Shown here piece by piece: positions 6,054 through 11,659 of a stretch of 11,659 nucleotides of DNA. This DNA is from Campylobacterales bacterium (GTDB taxonomy: Bacteria > Campylobacterota > Campylobacteria > Campylobacterales > QNZT01). A model generated the notes under the pieces. The model saw nothing but the letters and a program-made list of their open reading frames with translations. It made no database searches and was not told where the DNA came from. Position 1 is the stretch's first letter. Every line of letters starts with the position of its first letter. A program made the translations under genes and the position numbers. The stretch covers positions 1-11,659 of the forward strand of contig JALWKJ010000197.1 in the NCBI GenBank assembly GCA_027081495.1, given 5' to 3'.

Positions 6054-6631
6054 TTTTTACCTCTTCTTTCTAAATTTTTTTCTATCTGTTTTGTGAAACG
6101 ATACGCTCCGTATAAAAACGACGCCATTATCGGCAGAGCAAGATACCAATGCTCTTTTGCGCTTTTAAGAAGAGTCAATATGTACTCTCCGAAATAGTAG
6201 GCGGGTAAGATTGTAAGCGCAGCCCACACCCAAGCGCTTAAAAGATTTATAAACGCATATGTTTTTGCGTCATATCTCGTCAGACCTATCGACATGGGAA
6301 TTACGGTTCTTAAACCGTAAAGATAGCGTTGTATAAATATAATAGGCCAGCCGTATTTTTTTAAAAGCAGATGCGCCACGGCAAACTTTCGTCTATGTTT
6401 TCTCATTTTTTTATGTATATATTTTTTTGAGTATCTACCCGTATAAAAGTATAGCTGATCTCCCGTAAATCCTCCAAGACCCGCCACAAATATTGCCGGA
6501 AAAAGGCTCATATCTCCGGTATGACATAAAATCCCCGCCATTATAAGCCCCATCTCTCCCTCGAGAACACTCCAGAAAAAGAGCACGATATAACCGTATT
6601 CTCTCAGTAAAGATATAAGCGTCTCTTCCAA
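6050..6631 (-). CDS. DedA-family (VTT domain) inner-membrane protein
   Basis: The 193-residue protein has hydrophobic segments at about 12-35, 43-62, 95-115, 125-148 and 162-178. Conserved DedA features are present: E24 in the first re-entrant region, GD at 57-58, GR at 65-66, and RYLYGLRTVIP at 102-112, corresponding to the essential acidic and Arg residues known from E. coli YqjA and YghB. DedA proteins are membrane transporters linked to undecaprenyl phosphate or phospholipid recycling and to proton-dependent homeostasis; the exact substrate of this one is unknown. The start is TTG at 6631: an in-frame TAA stands two codons upstream, and the next Met (27) would delete the first conserved helix. 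AGGA about 11 bases upstream is a weak ribosome site, which together with TTG suggests modest translation. It overlaps pepA by four bases. Confidence 0.92.
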   Translation of the reverse strand: MEETLISLLREYGYIVLFFWSVLEGEMGLIMAGILCHTGDMSLFPAIFVAGLGGFTGDQLYFYTGRYSKKYIHKKMRKHRRKFAVAHLLLKKYGWPIIFIQRYLYGLRTVIPMSIGLTRYDAKTYAFINLLSAWVWAALTILPAYYFGEYILTLLKSAKEHWYLALPIMASFLYGAYRFTKQIEKNLERRGKK

Positions 6632-6644
6632 AGGTTACGATATC

Positions 6645-7847
6645 CTAATCAAAATGCAGCAAATCTTTTGCCTGCATCATATCTTTATCGCCTCGTCCCG
6701 AGAGATTTACGATAATGAGTTTATCTTCTATAGTCTCTTTGGGCGCTTTTTTCAACCAAGCGATTGCGTGAGAACTCTCAAATGCGGGAATGATGCCTTC
6801 GCATTTGCTAAGCCACACAAAAGCGTCAAGCGCCTCTTTGTCCGTTATAGAGTCGTATCGCGCGGCTCCTATCTCTTTTAGATACGCGTGTTCGGGTCCG
6901 ATACCGGGATAATCGAGTCCCGCCGAGATAGAGTGGGCTTCTAATATCTGTCCATCTTCATCCTGAAGAAGATAGCTCATTTGTCCATGAAGAACTCCGG
7001 GACTTCCTTTGGCTAGACTCGCTCCGTGTTTACTGTCTAGTCCGAGTCCTCCGGCTTCTATGCCTATACAGGTTGTCTCCTTATCTTCTAAAAAATGGTT
7101 AAAGATTCCCATAGCGTTACTTCCCCCGCCGATACAGGCTACGACGAAATCGGGAAGTCTGCTTTCTAGCTCCAAAATTCTCGATCTCGCTTCATAGCCG
7201 ATTATGGATTGGATATCTCTTATCATCATGGGGTAGGGGTGGGGACCGGCGACCGTGCCTATGATATAGTATGTATCTCTGGCATTTGTAACCCAGTGGC
7301 GAATCGCGTCGTTCATAGCGTCTTTTAGAGTGCGGCTTCCGCTTGTAACCGAGTGGACATTTGCTCCTAGAAGTTTCATTCTAAAGACATTTAACTCTTG
7401 TCTTTTGACATCTTTTTCACCCATAAAGATATCGCACTCAAGTCCAAAAAGTGCGGCGACGGTGGCGGTGGCGACGCCGTGTTGTCCCGCGCCCGTTTCC
7501 GCTATGACTTTTTTCTTACCCAATCTTTTTGCCAAAACGGCTTGAGCTACGGTATGGTTTATCTTGTGCGCACCCGTATGGTTTAGATCTTCTCTTTTTA
7601 GATAGACTTTAGCGCCGCACTCTTTTGAGATATTTTCCGCAAAATAGAGTGGATTTGGACGACCGACATACTCTTTATAGTAGTAGTCGATCTCTTTCCA
7701 AAACTCTTTATCGAAGCGAAATTTTTTATAGTTTTTATCAAGCTCTAAAAGAGCCGGCATAAGAGTTTCAGGCACATATCTGCCTCCGAAAATCCCAAAA
7801 TGTCCGAGCTCGTTTGGATCATGCGGCGAAGGTTTGGGTATATACAT
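6645..7847 (-). CDS. trpB: Tryptophan synthase beta subunit
   Basis: The 400-residue protein matches classical TrpB in length and motifs: the PLP lysine K95 in HTGAHKINH, the catalytic E117 in ETGAGQHG, the phosphate-binding GGGSN (240-244), D311 in GLDYPGIGPEH, and the ring-binding serine in NLSGRGDKD (381-389). It joins indole and serine to make tryptophan, normally as an alpha2-beta2 complex with TrpA. No trpA or other trp gene is present here: the gene sits alone between apt and dedA, separated from its usual partner. The GRYVPETL N-terminus marks the type 1, TrpA-dependent form rather than TrpB2. The start ATG is one base after the apt stop, with GGAG inside the apt end serving as the ribosome site. 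Confidence 0.97.
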   Translation of the reverse strand: MYIPKPSPHDPNELGHFGIFGGRYVPETLMPALLELDKNYKKFRFDKEFWKEIDYYYKEYVGRPNPLYFAENISKECGAKVYLKREDLNHTGAHKINHTVAQAVLAKRLGKKKVIAETGAGQHGVATATVAALFGLECDIFMGEKDVKRQELNVFRMKLLGANVHSVTSGSRTLKDAMNDAIRHWVTNARDTYYIIGTVAGPHPYPMMIRDIQSIIGYEARSRILELESRLPDFVVACIGGGSNAMGIFNHFLEDKETTCIGIEAGGLGLDSKHGASLAKGSPGVLHGQMSYLLQDEDGQILEAHSISAGLDYPGIGPEHAYLKEIGAARYDSITDKEALDAFVWLSKCEGIIPAFESSHAIAWLKKAPKETIEDKLIIVNLSGRGDKDMMQAKDLLHFD

Positions 7848-7848
7848 A

Positions 7849-8403
7849 TCAGTCGATCTCCAGTACCGAATAAACGGGAGTTATCTTTTTTAGTTCTTCA
7901 TCTCCTCTTAAAAAGGTAAGGTTTATTACAAAACAAGCTTCAATACACTCGGCTCCCGATTTGTCTATGAGATTTGCCGCCGCATTTGCCGTACCTCCCG
8001 TTGCTATGAGATCATCTATGAGAAGGACTTTGGGTTTTTCTTTATCGCACTTAAAGGCGTCTATATGTATCTCTATTTCGTCAAAGCCGTATTCTAACGC
8101 ATATTTTTCGCCTATCGTAGTATATGGAAGTTTTCCATGTTTTCTGATAGGAACAAATCCTTTTTTTAGCCTATCCGCAAGCGCCGAACCGAAGATAAAG
8201 CCGCGACTGTCTATACCCGCTATAAAATCTATCTCTCTTTCTTCATATCTCTCTTTTAAATGATCCATCAAAAAACCGAACGCCTTTGGATCTTTTAAGA
8301 GTGTAGAGATATCTTTAAATACGATTCCGGGTTTTGGAAAGTCCTTTACATCTCTGATAGAATCCAAAAGAAACGCTTTGTCTTCGGGCGTGAGTGTTTT
8401 CAT
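7849..8403 (-). CDS. apt: Adenine phosphoribosyltransferase
   Basis: It converts adenine and PRPP to AMP in purine salvage. The PRPP-binding loop VLLIDDLIATGGTA lies at about 126-139, with SRGFIFG (66-72) and RKHGKLP (87-93) as the other active-site stretches; DFPKPGIVFKDI near residue 21 is the family's N-terminal signature. The start is placed at ATG 8403, not at 8430: AAAGG sits seven bases before it, the longer reading runs back into the stop of the small upstream gene, and the resulting 184 residues match the usual length (E. coli Apt is 183). It follows the 27-residue membrane peptide by ten bases and precedes trpB by one. Confidence 0.96.
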   Translation of the reverse strand: MKTLTPEDKAFLLDSIRDVKDFPKPGIVFKDISTLLKDPKAFGFLMDHLKERYEEREIDFIAGIDSRGFIFGSALADRLKKGFVPIRKHGKLPYTTIGEKYALEYGFDEIEIHIDAFKCDKEKPKVLLIDDLIATGGTANAAANLIDKSGAECIEACFVINLTFLRGDEELKKITPVYSVLEID

Positions 8404-8413
8404 GAGAATACCT

Positions 8414-8497
8414 TTATTTGAATATTGCAAATTTTAGCACCAAAAAACCGGCGGTCATAATTCCAAATGCGATGTAGCCTATCATTTCTATTTCCAT
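8414..8497 (-). CDS. 27-residue single-pass membrane peptide
   Basis: This short frame begins MEIEMIGYIAFG at ATG 8497 and ends LKFAIFK before TAA at 8416-8414. Residues 6-25 are almost wholly hydrophobic, enough for one transmembrane helix, with an acidic N-terminus (two Glu) and a Lys at the very end. The evidence that it is a real gene is its context. A strong ribosome site, GAGGAG, lies seven bases upstream. The gene fills the only gap longer than 17 bases in the operon, and its stop abuts the apt ribosome site. It has no recognisable family. The size resembles small subunits of membrane complexes such as CcoQ or CydX, but nothing nearby supports that. It may interact with the membrane-anchored coiled-coil protein encoded just upstream. 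Confidence 0.72.
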   Translation of the reverse strand: MEIEMIGYIAFGIMTAGFLVLKFAIFK

Positions 8498-8514
8498 GTT
8501 TTCTCTCCTCGTGT

Positions 8515-8847
8515 TTAAATAAGCGCTTCGATCTTCTCTTCAAGCTCTTTGATTTTTTGCTGAAGTTGATCGTTTTCGAGCTTTTGTTGAGAGTGTCTGG
8601 CTCGAAGCGTTTTTATGTTATTTTTCGCTTTGTCCAACTCTTCGGTTAAAATATCGATATTTCCTATCGCTCTTTGCAGTTGTTGGCGATATTTTCTGAT
8701 CATCAGTTTACTTTCGTCGATATTGGTTTTTTTAATCTGGTTGATATTTAACTCTCTTTTGTAAAGCGTTTTATAGTAATTTAACATGACCGTCAGATAT
8801 ATGATTATAAAAATAAAAATAGTATATATAATCCAATCCGTAATCAT
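8515..8847 (-). CDS. Membrane-anchored coiled-coil protein, 110 aa
   Basis: Residues 4-23 form one hydrophobic helix (IIYTIFIFIIIYLTVML), followed by a long charged helix from about 45 to 108 with heptad-like spacing of Leu and Ile among Lys, Glu, Gln and Arg (for example LQQKIKELEEKIEAL at the end). With a short N-terminus and positive residues just after the helix, the coiled coil should face the cytoplasm. No enzymatic motif is visible. The layout resembles small scaffold or division-associated proteins (FtsB- and FtsL-like in shape only, and those face the periplasm). The start ATG is three bases after the rpiB stop with no clear ribosome site, so it probably depends on translation of rpiB. 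Followed at 17 bases by the 27-residue membrane peptide. Function unknown. Confidence 0.85.
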   Translation of the reverse strand: MITDWIIYTIFIFIIIYLTVMLNYYKTLYKRELNINQIKKTNIDESKLMIRKYRQQLQRAIGNIDILTEELDKAKNNIKTLRARHSQQKLENDQLQQKIKELEEKIEALI

Positions 8848-8850
8848 AAC

Positions 8851-9279
8851 TTAAGGCTCGATTTTCGCTACCCGCTGGGAATGCCTGCCGCCTTCAAAAT
8901 TCGTTTCGCTCCAAGCCTTTAGGATAGATTCTATAACGCCCATTCCTACGACCCTTTCTCCAAAACAGAGCACATTCGCGTCATTGTGGGCTCTTGCCAT
9001 CTTTGCCGTGTAGGCGTCATGACATAAAGCGGCTCTAATACCTTCGTGTTTGTTGGCCGCAAGACTCATCCCGATACCCGTTCCGCATACTAGTATGCCG
9101 AAACTCCCGCTATCCGCCAAAACGGCTTCGCTCAAAAGATGGGCATAATCGGGGTAATCTACTCTTTGCGCGGACGACGGACCTAAATCTTCTATATGAT
9201 GACCGAGATCTTTGATTATTTTTTTGACACTCTCTTTTACGGCAAATCCCGCATGATCTGTTGCGATATAGTATTTCAT
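8851..9279 (-). CDS. rpiB: Ribose-5-phosphate isomerase B
   Basis: The 142-residue protein interconverts ribose 5-phosphate and ribulose 5-phosphate in the pentose phosphate pathway. Family residues are in place: D9-H10 in ATDHAG, the catalytic C65 in VCGTGIGMS, H98 in AHNDANVL, and the C-terminal GGRHSQRVAKI. C65 marks it as RpiB proper, because the related LacA/B sugar isomerases lack it. Length is typical (E. coli RpiB is 149). It is the first gene of an eight-gene operon that runs to ychF, and its product feeds PRPP synthesis, the co-substrate of Apt encoded three genes later. AAAGAG about seven bases before the ATG is a moderate ribosome site; an extended -10 promoter lies 30 bases upstream. 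Confidence 0.96.
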   Translation of the reverse strand: MKYYIATDHAGFAVKESVKKIIKDLGHHIEDLGPSSAQRVDYPDYAHLLSEAVLADSGSFGILVCGTGIGMSLAANKHEGIRAALCHDAYTAKMARAHNDANVLCFGERVVGMGVIESILKAWSETNFEGGRHSQRVAKIEP

Positions 9280-9308
9280 ATATTCTCTTTGTATGTGAAA
9301 TTTCTTTT

Positions 9309-9317
9309 ATTATATCA
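9309..9317 (-). promoter_or_regulatory. Extended -10 promoter of the rpiB-ychF operon
   Basis: On the reverse strand TGATATAAT is a perfect TGn plus TATAAT extended -10 element, placed so that a transcript would start near 9302 with a leader of about 23 bases before rpiB. No good -35 is seen, which is common for extended -10 and for campylobacterial housekeeping promoters. Confidence 0.7.
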
Positions 9318-9325
9318 AATAGTAG

Positions 9326-9369
9326 ATAAAAAGGGAGGTTACAAGATGAGCGAACGCCCATCTTGCAAC
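9326..9369 (-). terminator. Intrinsic terminator after the host-attachment-family gene
   Basis: Starting in the stop codon of the gene at 9369-9812, bases 9369 to 9338 fold on the reverse strand into a 14-pair stem (two G-U pairs) closed by a four-base loop. It is followed by CTCCC and then TTTTT (9332-9328). It separates this gene from the rpiB operon, whose promoter lies just beyond. Confidence 0.75.
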
Positions 9370-9812
9370 TATTCAAAATATGAAAGTATTTTGTTTTTGT
9401 CCTCTTTTATGAGGTTTAGTTTGATGTTTTTTGCTATTAGATCTCGCGTATCCGGATTTAGCGATTCTATGAGTTGATTGTTTGACTCTTTAGCAAAAGC
9501 CAAAAACAGTCGTTTCGGTTTTTCGTTTTTCACAATGGAGTCTATGTCGCTTGCTATATCTTTGATAGTCCTTTTTTCGATTTGATCTTCAAGTTTATTG
9601 TCTTCTAAATTTCCACCTTTGAAATTTCCGGCTTTGTCGCTAACGAGTTCGCTGATCTTTTTATGAGTAGCGATATAATCCAGATCGTTTACGATTTCAA
9701 GAGAGTGGGAAATTTTCAATTCATTGCCGACTATACCTTCGTGTTTTTTGACTCTAAAAACTTTCAGTTCTCCCAAGTCCGCGACAATGATCAAAGTGTT
9801 GTCGAGTTTCAT
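9369..9812 (-). CDS. Host-attachment family protein (AtsA/eRF1-domain-like)
   Basis: The 147-residue protein follows the pattern of the family named 'protein required for attachment to host cells': an opening strand with AD at 11-12 followed by VFRVKK, a central SDKAGNF (58-64) matching the family's SD-x-x-G-R-F motif, and a C-terminal alpha/beta half with LFLAFAKE and an ending NLIKEDKNKI that corresponds to its 'KDL' region. Despite the name, most members are in free-living bacteria, and the fold resembles the stalled-ribosome and release-factor-like eRF1 domain 1; biochemical function is unproven. The family's usual Arg after Gly is Asn here. It has its own promoter, a perfect AAGGAGG ribosome site seven bases before the ATG, and a strong terminator, so it is a single-gene, well-translated unit. 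No signal peptide; cytoplasmic. Confidence 0.75.
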   Translation of the reverse strand: MKLDNTLIIVADLGELKVFRVKKHEGIVGNELKISHSLEIVNDLDYIATHKKISELVSDKAGNFKGGNLEDNKLEDQIEKRTIKDIASDIDSIVKNEKPKRLFLAFAKESNNQLIESLNPDTRDLIAKNIKLNLIKEDKNKILSYFE

Positions 9813-9838
9813 AGCTTCCTCCTTAAGTGATTTGTAAA

Positions 9839-9844
9839 ATTATA
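9839..9844 (-). promoter_or_regulatory. -10 element for the host-attachment-family gene
   Basis: TATAAT on the reverse strand lies 26 bases before the ATG at 9812. Transcription would begin near 9832, leaving a leader of about 20 bases containing the AAGGAGG ribosome site. No clear -35 is visible. Confidence 0.55.
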
Positions 9845-9852
9845 AAATATTT

Positions 9853-9867
9853 CATCTTCATAAGATG
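9853..9867 (-). terminator. Short hairpin directly after the phospholipase stop
   Basis: CATCTT (9853-9858) and AAGATG (9862-9867) form a six-pair stem with a three-base loop immediately after the TAA at 9870-9868. What follows on the reverse strand is AT-rich (AAATATTTTATAATTTT) but not a clean T-run, so it is a weak terminator at best. Confidence 0.4.
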
Positions 9868-10740
9868 TTAAAGCATAGCTAATTTTTCATATTCTCGTAA
9901 CTCTTTTTTTGCAATATCATATCCGTAATCTATAATTTTGGCCGCTTTGTGAAATTCGTAAAATCCGCATAGATTTTTCGGTATGTTTATGATGATATCG
10001 GGTTGATGAGCCGCGAGTTCGTAACGAGTGATGAGATTTTGCATCGTTTCAATGGTTTTTGAGACGATAGTAAAGTAGTTCATCTCTTCGTTTTCCTCTT
10101 TGGAAAAGAGATTTTTTTGTATGAATTCCGAGATTTTTGCCTGGAGGGTATCTTCTTCATGAGTGTTTTGCACAAAATCGTCGGCTCTTTTTTCGCCGTT
10201 TAGATTTACGGCGATCAGCAGATCGTTGGTATCCGACAAAAGAGGGACGGTGGGCAGGGGATTTAGTATGCCTCCGTCAACGAGTAGTTGTTTTCCTTCC
10301 CCTTGGGGAGTGAAAACCGTCGGTATGGCGATAGACGCGCGGATAGCTTTGAGTAACTCTCCCTCTTGAAACCAAACCTCTTTTTGAGTGTTCAAATCCG
10401 TGGCAACGGCCGTAAAATCAATTGGCAAGTCTTCTATTTTGACATTTTTACCCACTAGAGTCTCGAGCACATCAAAGACTCTGTCTCCTTTTATGGCGCC
10501 GGTAGAGGCAAATGAAAAATCGACCAATTTAAGTACCGAAAATATATCAAGAGAGAGTACCCACTCTTTATAATCTTTTAATTTGCCACAGGCGTAAAGT
10601 CCTCCGATTAGCGCTCCCATAGACGATCCTGAGATCGACTTTATCTCGTAACCGTTTTTTTCCAGAACTTCGATAATGCCGATGTGAGCATAACCTCTAG
10701 CTCCACCGCTGCCCAGAACCAGGGAGATGGTCTTTTTCAT
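9868..10740 (-). CDS. Patatin-like phospholipase (RssA/NTE type)
   Basis: The 290-residue protein has the complete patatin fold signature: the oxyanion loop GSGGARG at 10-16, the nucleophile S40 in GSSMG (38-42), and the second catalytic residue D155 in the DGG motif (155-157), with ASIAIPTVFTP between (135-145). These define a Ser-Asp dyad lipid acyl hydrolase. The N-terminal start LVLGSGGARGYAH is that of the RssA subgroup of cytoplasmic, small patatin proteins; no signal peptide or membrane segment is present. The C-terminal 110 residues, with ENEEMNYFTIV and DIIINIPKN, are typical of this subgroup and probably cap the active site. The lipid substrate is unknown. It lies 80 bases downstream of the RNase P RNA gene on the same strand. 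AAGG about ten bases before the ATG is a modest ribosome site. Confidence 0.92.
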   Translation of the reverse strand: MKKTISLVLGSGGARGYAHIGIIEVLEKNGYEIKSISGSSMGALIGGLYACGKLKDYKEWVLSLDIFSVLKLVDFSFASTGAIKGDRVFDVLETLVGKNVKIEDLPIDFTAVATDLNTQKEVWFQEGELLKAIRASIAIPTVFTPQGEGKQLLVDGGILNPLPTVPLLSDTNDLLIAVNLNGEKRADDFVQNTHEEDTLQAKISEFIQKNLFSKEENEEMNYFTIVSKTIETMQNLITRYELAAHQPDIIINIPKNLCGFYEFHKAAKIIDYGYDIAKKELREYEKLAML

Positions 10741-10770
10741 ATTCGCTTGCCTTAGAGTTAAGATGCGACT

Positions 10771-10776
10771 ATTTTA
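10771..10776 (-). promoter_or_regulatory. Possible -10 element for the phospholipase gene
   Basis: TAAAAT on the reverse strand, 30 bases before the ATG, would place the start of transcription near 10764. It lies between the RNase P RNA end and the gene. There is no -35, and transcription could instead read through from the RNA gene. Confidence 0.35.
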
Positions 10777-10819
10777 CGAAAATTTATCTTTATTTTTGGG
10801 ATTTATAAAGTATCTCGAG

Positions 10820-11147
10820 AATAGCTACGGCGATAAGCCGGGTTCTGTCGCGGGTGATTATTTATCTTGTATCTTTTTTACAAAAGATCTTTAGCAAAGC
10901 GCCAATATTATGAGACTTTTACCATGCGCTTCTTGCTGCAGGTTGGGTTTACCCGGCTGTTTGAATCGCTTCAGACACCGGTGAGCTCTTACCTCGCCCT
11001 TTCACCCTTACCGTCAAAAAATTCGACGGCGGTTTACTTTCTGTTGCACTTGCCCTCGGGTTACCCCGGCCATCCGTTAGATGGAACCTTGTCTCAATGC
11101 AGCCCGGACTTTCCTCTGGCATTGCCAGCAATCACCTGCCGTAGCTT
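10820..11147 (-). ncRNA. rnpB: RNase P RNA, bacterial class A
   Basis: This is the catalytic RNA that removes 5' leaders from tRNA precursors. On the reverse strand the invariant 5' block GAGGAAAGTCCGGGCT (11116-11101) and the 3' block ACAGAACCCGGCTTATCG (10848-10831) form helix P4. The ends pair as P1: AGCTACGGC (10823-10831 in + reading) with GCCGTAGCT (11138-11146). The central blocks GGGTGAAAGGG and GGTAAACCC (the L15 loop that binds the tRNA CCA end) are present. A 7-pair AT-rich hairpin at 10871-10888 closed by a GUAA loop looks like P18. Length is about 328, short for class A, with the P16-P17 region reduced. The 5' end is placed seven bases after the -10 element; the 3' end just after P1. 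Confidence 0.95.
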
Positions 11148-11153
11148 GGAGGT

Positions 11154-11162
11154 ATTATACCA
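11154..11162 (-). promoter_or_regulatory. Extended -10 promoter of the RNase P RNA gene
   Basis: TGGTATAAT on the reverse strand is a perfect TGn-TATAAT element. The RNA's P1 strand begins eight bases downstream, which fixes the start near 11147. A weak TTAACG upstream might serve as -35. Confidence 0.75.
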
Positions 11163-11208
11163 TAAATATACGATATTCGTTAAGATAAGTAGCAAAGCGG
11201 CCAACCCT

Positions 11209-11234
11209 ATATCTTTTTATTGAAAAAAAGATAT
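11209..11234. repeat. AT-rich inverted repeat between divergent genes
   Basis: ATATCTTTTT (11209-11218) and AAAAAGATAT (11225-11234) are perfect reverse complements with a six-base loop. The repeat lies between the RNase P RNA promoter and the thioredoxin-like gene on the other strand. It may be a protein-binding site or a DNA hairpin; it is not placed to terminate either gene. Confidence 0.4.
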
Positions 11235-11295
11235 TAAAAGCTTGAATTAATGTTAAAATTATAAAACATTAAATGTATATTAAGGAGAGACAGAG

Positions 11296-11659
11296 ATGTT
11301 TAGAGGACAAAAAATTATTGCTCTTTGTATAGCGATGATGATAACGGCGTCATCATCGTTTGCATTTGAGCACCTTAAAACTCTTAAGGAGTTTGAAAAA
11401 AGGATAAAAAAAGGTAATGTTATAATCGAGTTTTACGCCCCTTGGTGCGAGCCTTGCAAAGAGATGAAAGCGAATCTAAAAAAAATTGACAAAAAAAGAG
11501 ATAAAATCAGAATTTATCAGGTAAATATTGAAAAAAGTCAGGATATTGTCGATAAGTACGGTACGCCTCAAGTCCCCGCGATTTTATATATAAAAGATGG
11601 AAAAATCTTACAGGGGTATATAGGTCTTAAGCGGATGAAAGAGTTAAAAAGCGATATCA
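11296..11659 (+). CDS. Exported thioredoxin-like protein (partial, 3' end cut by window)
   Basis: The visible 121 residues begin with a signal peptide (about 1-23, cleavage after SSFA), so the protein is exported to the periplasm, free or lipid-independent (no lipobox Cys). The thioredoxin active site is APWCEPCKEM with C51 and C54; the usual Gly-Pro is Glu-Pro. The cis-proline loop is VPAILY (P94 in TPQVPAI), followed by KDGK and a helix start. It should reduce or exchange disulfides of periplasmic proteins or of haem-attachment cysteines, like CcmG/ResA-type proteins, though it lacks their specific extra insertion as far as seen. The start is supported by AAGGAG eight bases before the ATG. 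A TATAAA at 11260-11265 is a possible -10. The C-terminal helix lies beyond the window. Confidence 0.88.
   Translation, partial: MFRGQKIIALCIAMMITASSSFAFEHLKTLKEFEKRIKKGNVIIEFYAPWCEPCKEMKANLKKIDKKRDKIRIYQVNIEKSQDIVDKYGTPQVPAILYIKDGKILQGYIGLKRMKELKSDI

Noticed and set aside
9196..9477. Forward frame with ATG at 9346 preceded by GGGAGG
   Set aside because: The apparent ribosome site is the complement of the terminator downstream flank, and the frame runs through the terminator hairpin and the antisense of the host-attachment gene.
10867..11223. Forward 118-residue and reverse 60-residue frames
   Set aside because: Both lie in the RNase P RNA gene, whose conserved blocks explain the sequence.
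1..11659. CRISPR arrays, tRNA genes, rRNA genes, riboswitches
   Set aside because: No regularly spaced repeats, tRNA cloverleaf signatures, rRNA blocks or known riboswitch cores were recognised by eye.

Overview
The window looks like a chromosomal segment of a Campylobacterota (Epsilonproteobacteria) member, probably a Sulfurimonas-like or related sulfur- or nitrogen-metabolising marine lineage. This is inferred from gene content, the AT-rich coding style, the many small periplasmic proteins and the compact gene packing. No 16S or other species marker is present, so the genus is a guess.

Positions 1-2100 are an accessory patch, visibly more AT-rich than the rest. It opens with the right end of an IS3-family insertion sequence, whose transposase C-terminus is still readable at 1-74. 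The element ends at about 126, inside a small reverse-strand gene that starts like a GIY-YIG-type protein and is cut 29 codons in. Upstream of that fragment on the same strand is a 189-residue multi-spanning membrane protein of unknown function. A gene-poor AT-rich gap follows, then a remnant of an integron-type tyrosine recombinase, then a complete PemK/MazF-type toxin with its ribbon-helix-helix antitoxin and a candidate operator. The patch reads as a hotspot where mobile elements have landed and decayed.

Positions 2177-3401 (+ strand) hold two exported proteins in tandem. One is a soluble periplasmic protein made of two PilJ/NarX-type repeats, the first degenerate. The other is a small single-haem cytochrome c. 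A hairpin-rich 70-base gap separates them from the convergent operon.

Positions 3472-9279 (- strand) are one tightly packed eight-gene operon: rpiB, a membrane-anchored coiled-coil protein, a 27-residue membrane peptide, apt, trpB, a DedA-family protein, pepA and ychF. Gaps are 17 bases or less and the last genes overlap. An extended -10 promoter lies in front of rpiB. The operon mixes pentose phosphate, purine salvage, tryptophan synthesis, membrane maintenance, peptide turnover and a translation-associated ATPase, so it looks like a growth-linked housekeeping unit rather than a pathway.

Positions 9338-11147 (- strand) hold a host-attachment-family protein with its own promoter and a strong terminator, a patatin-like phospholipase, and the class A RNase P RNA gene with an extended -10 promoter. 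On the + strand, an exported thioredoxin-like protein starts at 11296 and runs off the end of the window.
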